From NCBI GenBank assembly GCA_008017145.1, contig SSGY01000055.1, positions 1 to 40,724 on the forward strand: 40,724 bases of DNA, given 5' to 3'. Shown in pieces: positions 40,607-40,724 of the stretch. The position numbers were made by a program, and so were the translations under genes. Source of the DNA: Neisseriales bacterium (GTDB lineage Bacteria > Pseudomonadota > Gammaproteobacteria > Burkholderiales > UBA11063). Positions within the stretch are counted from its first letter, which is position 1; every line of letters begins with the position of its first letter. The notes below the pieces were generated by a model. The model saw nothing but the letters and a program-made list of their open reading frames with translations, did no database searches and was not told the DNA's origin.

Positions 40607-40724
40607 ATGAAACCACGTAAAATAGAAGATAAATTCCAACCAGAATTATTAAAGATTCAATTAATCCATTTGTTGGATATGAAGCATAGTTTGGTTCAAT
40701 TAGCAGATAAATTTAACTGGGCTA
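40607..40724 (+). CDS. IS5-like transposase, 5' end
   Basis: The window ends after 39 codons. MKPRKIEDKFQPELLK leads to IHLLDMKHSLVQLADKFNW, matching the N-terminal helix of IS5-type transposases ('…HPLVKLA..IDW'). The rest of the DDE domain lies beyond the window. An insertion sequence here may mark the edge of the element or an internal insertion. Confidence 0.7.
   Translation, partial: MKPRKIEDKFQPELLKIQLIHLLDMKHSLVQLADKFNWA

Overview
The window is AT-rich DNA from a proteobacterium. PrmA, a FocA/NirC-type channel and an F-type conjugation system point to a low-GC gamma- or betaproteobacterium; I cannot name the genus. It has two parts. Positions 1-4853 look chromosomal: the start of an unidentified gene, a formate/nitrite channel, ribosomal protein L11 methyltransferase (prmA) and a cobalt/nickel ECF importer (cbiM-cbiQ-cbiO). 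From about 5100 to the end it is a plasmid or integrated plasmid-like element with its own replication, conjugation, partition and toxin genes.

Element layout. 5100-8280: RepA initiator plus small regulator, lipoprotein and membrane genes. 8277-16662: a block of exported F-type transfer proteins (TraU, TrbC, a DsbC-like and a DsbA-like thiol protein, TraN split over two genes, a VirB1-like transglycosylase, TraW). 16663-17290: a gene-free, hairpin-rich stretch that is my best oriT candidate. 17293-23236: ribbon-helix-helix protein, small coiled-coil protein, coupling protein TraD, MobF relaxase TraI and SSB. The export core (TraC/VirB4 ATPase, TraB, TraK, TraV, TraE, TraL, TraG, TraH, pilin) is not in the window, so it lies beyond the window or is lost.

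23315-36945 is cargo: an SF2 helicase with seven C-terminal helicase-associated repeats, two LexA/CI-like proteins, two DNA methyltransferases, a J-domain protein, a short SSB, a serine recombinase, WGR and DUF6166 proteins. Long non-coding stretches hold most of the unexplained structure. 37021-40315 ends in a partition/toxin block on the minus strand: ParA, an RHH protein with phased 7-bp repeats, a 122-aa protein, a small membrane protein and a zeta toxin. This echoes the delta/omega/epsilon/zeta module of Gram-positive plasmids. The window stops inside an IS5-like transposase.

The most interesting signals are: two loci with the same design (a 35-39 aa membrane peptide with its own promoter and terminator, and a convergent promoter aimed back across it), which look like new type I toxin-antitoxin modules; a family of four hairpins with a fixed core and covarying arms; a second two-copy structured element; an orphan small RNA; three phased heptad arrays around parA; and a repA reading frame that runs well upstream of its first ATG. 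All functional statements rest on motif recognition and reading by eye; no searches or folding calculations were run.
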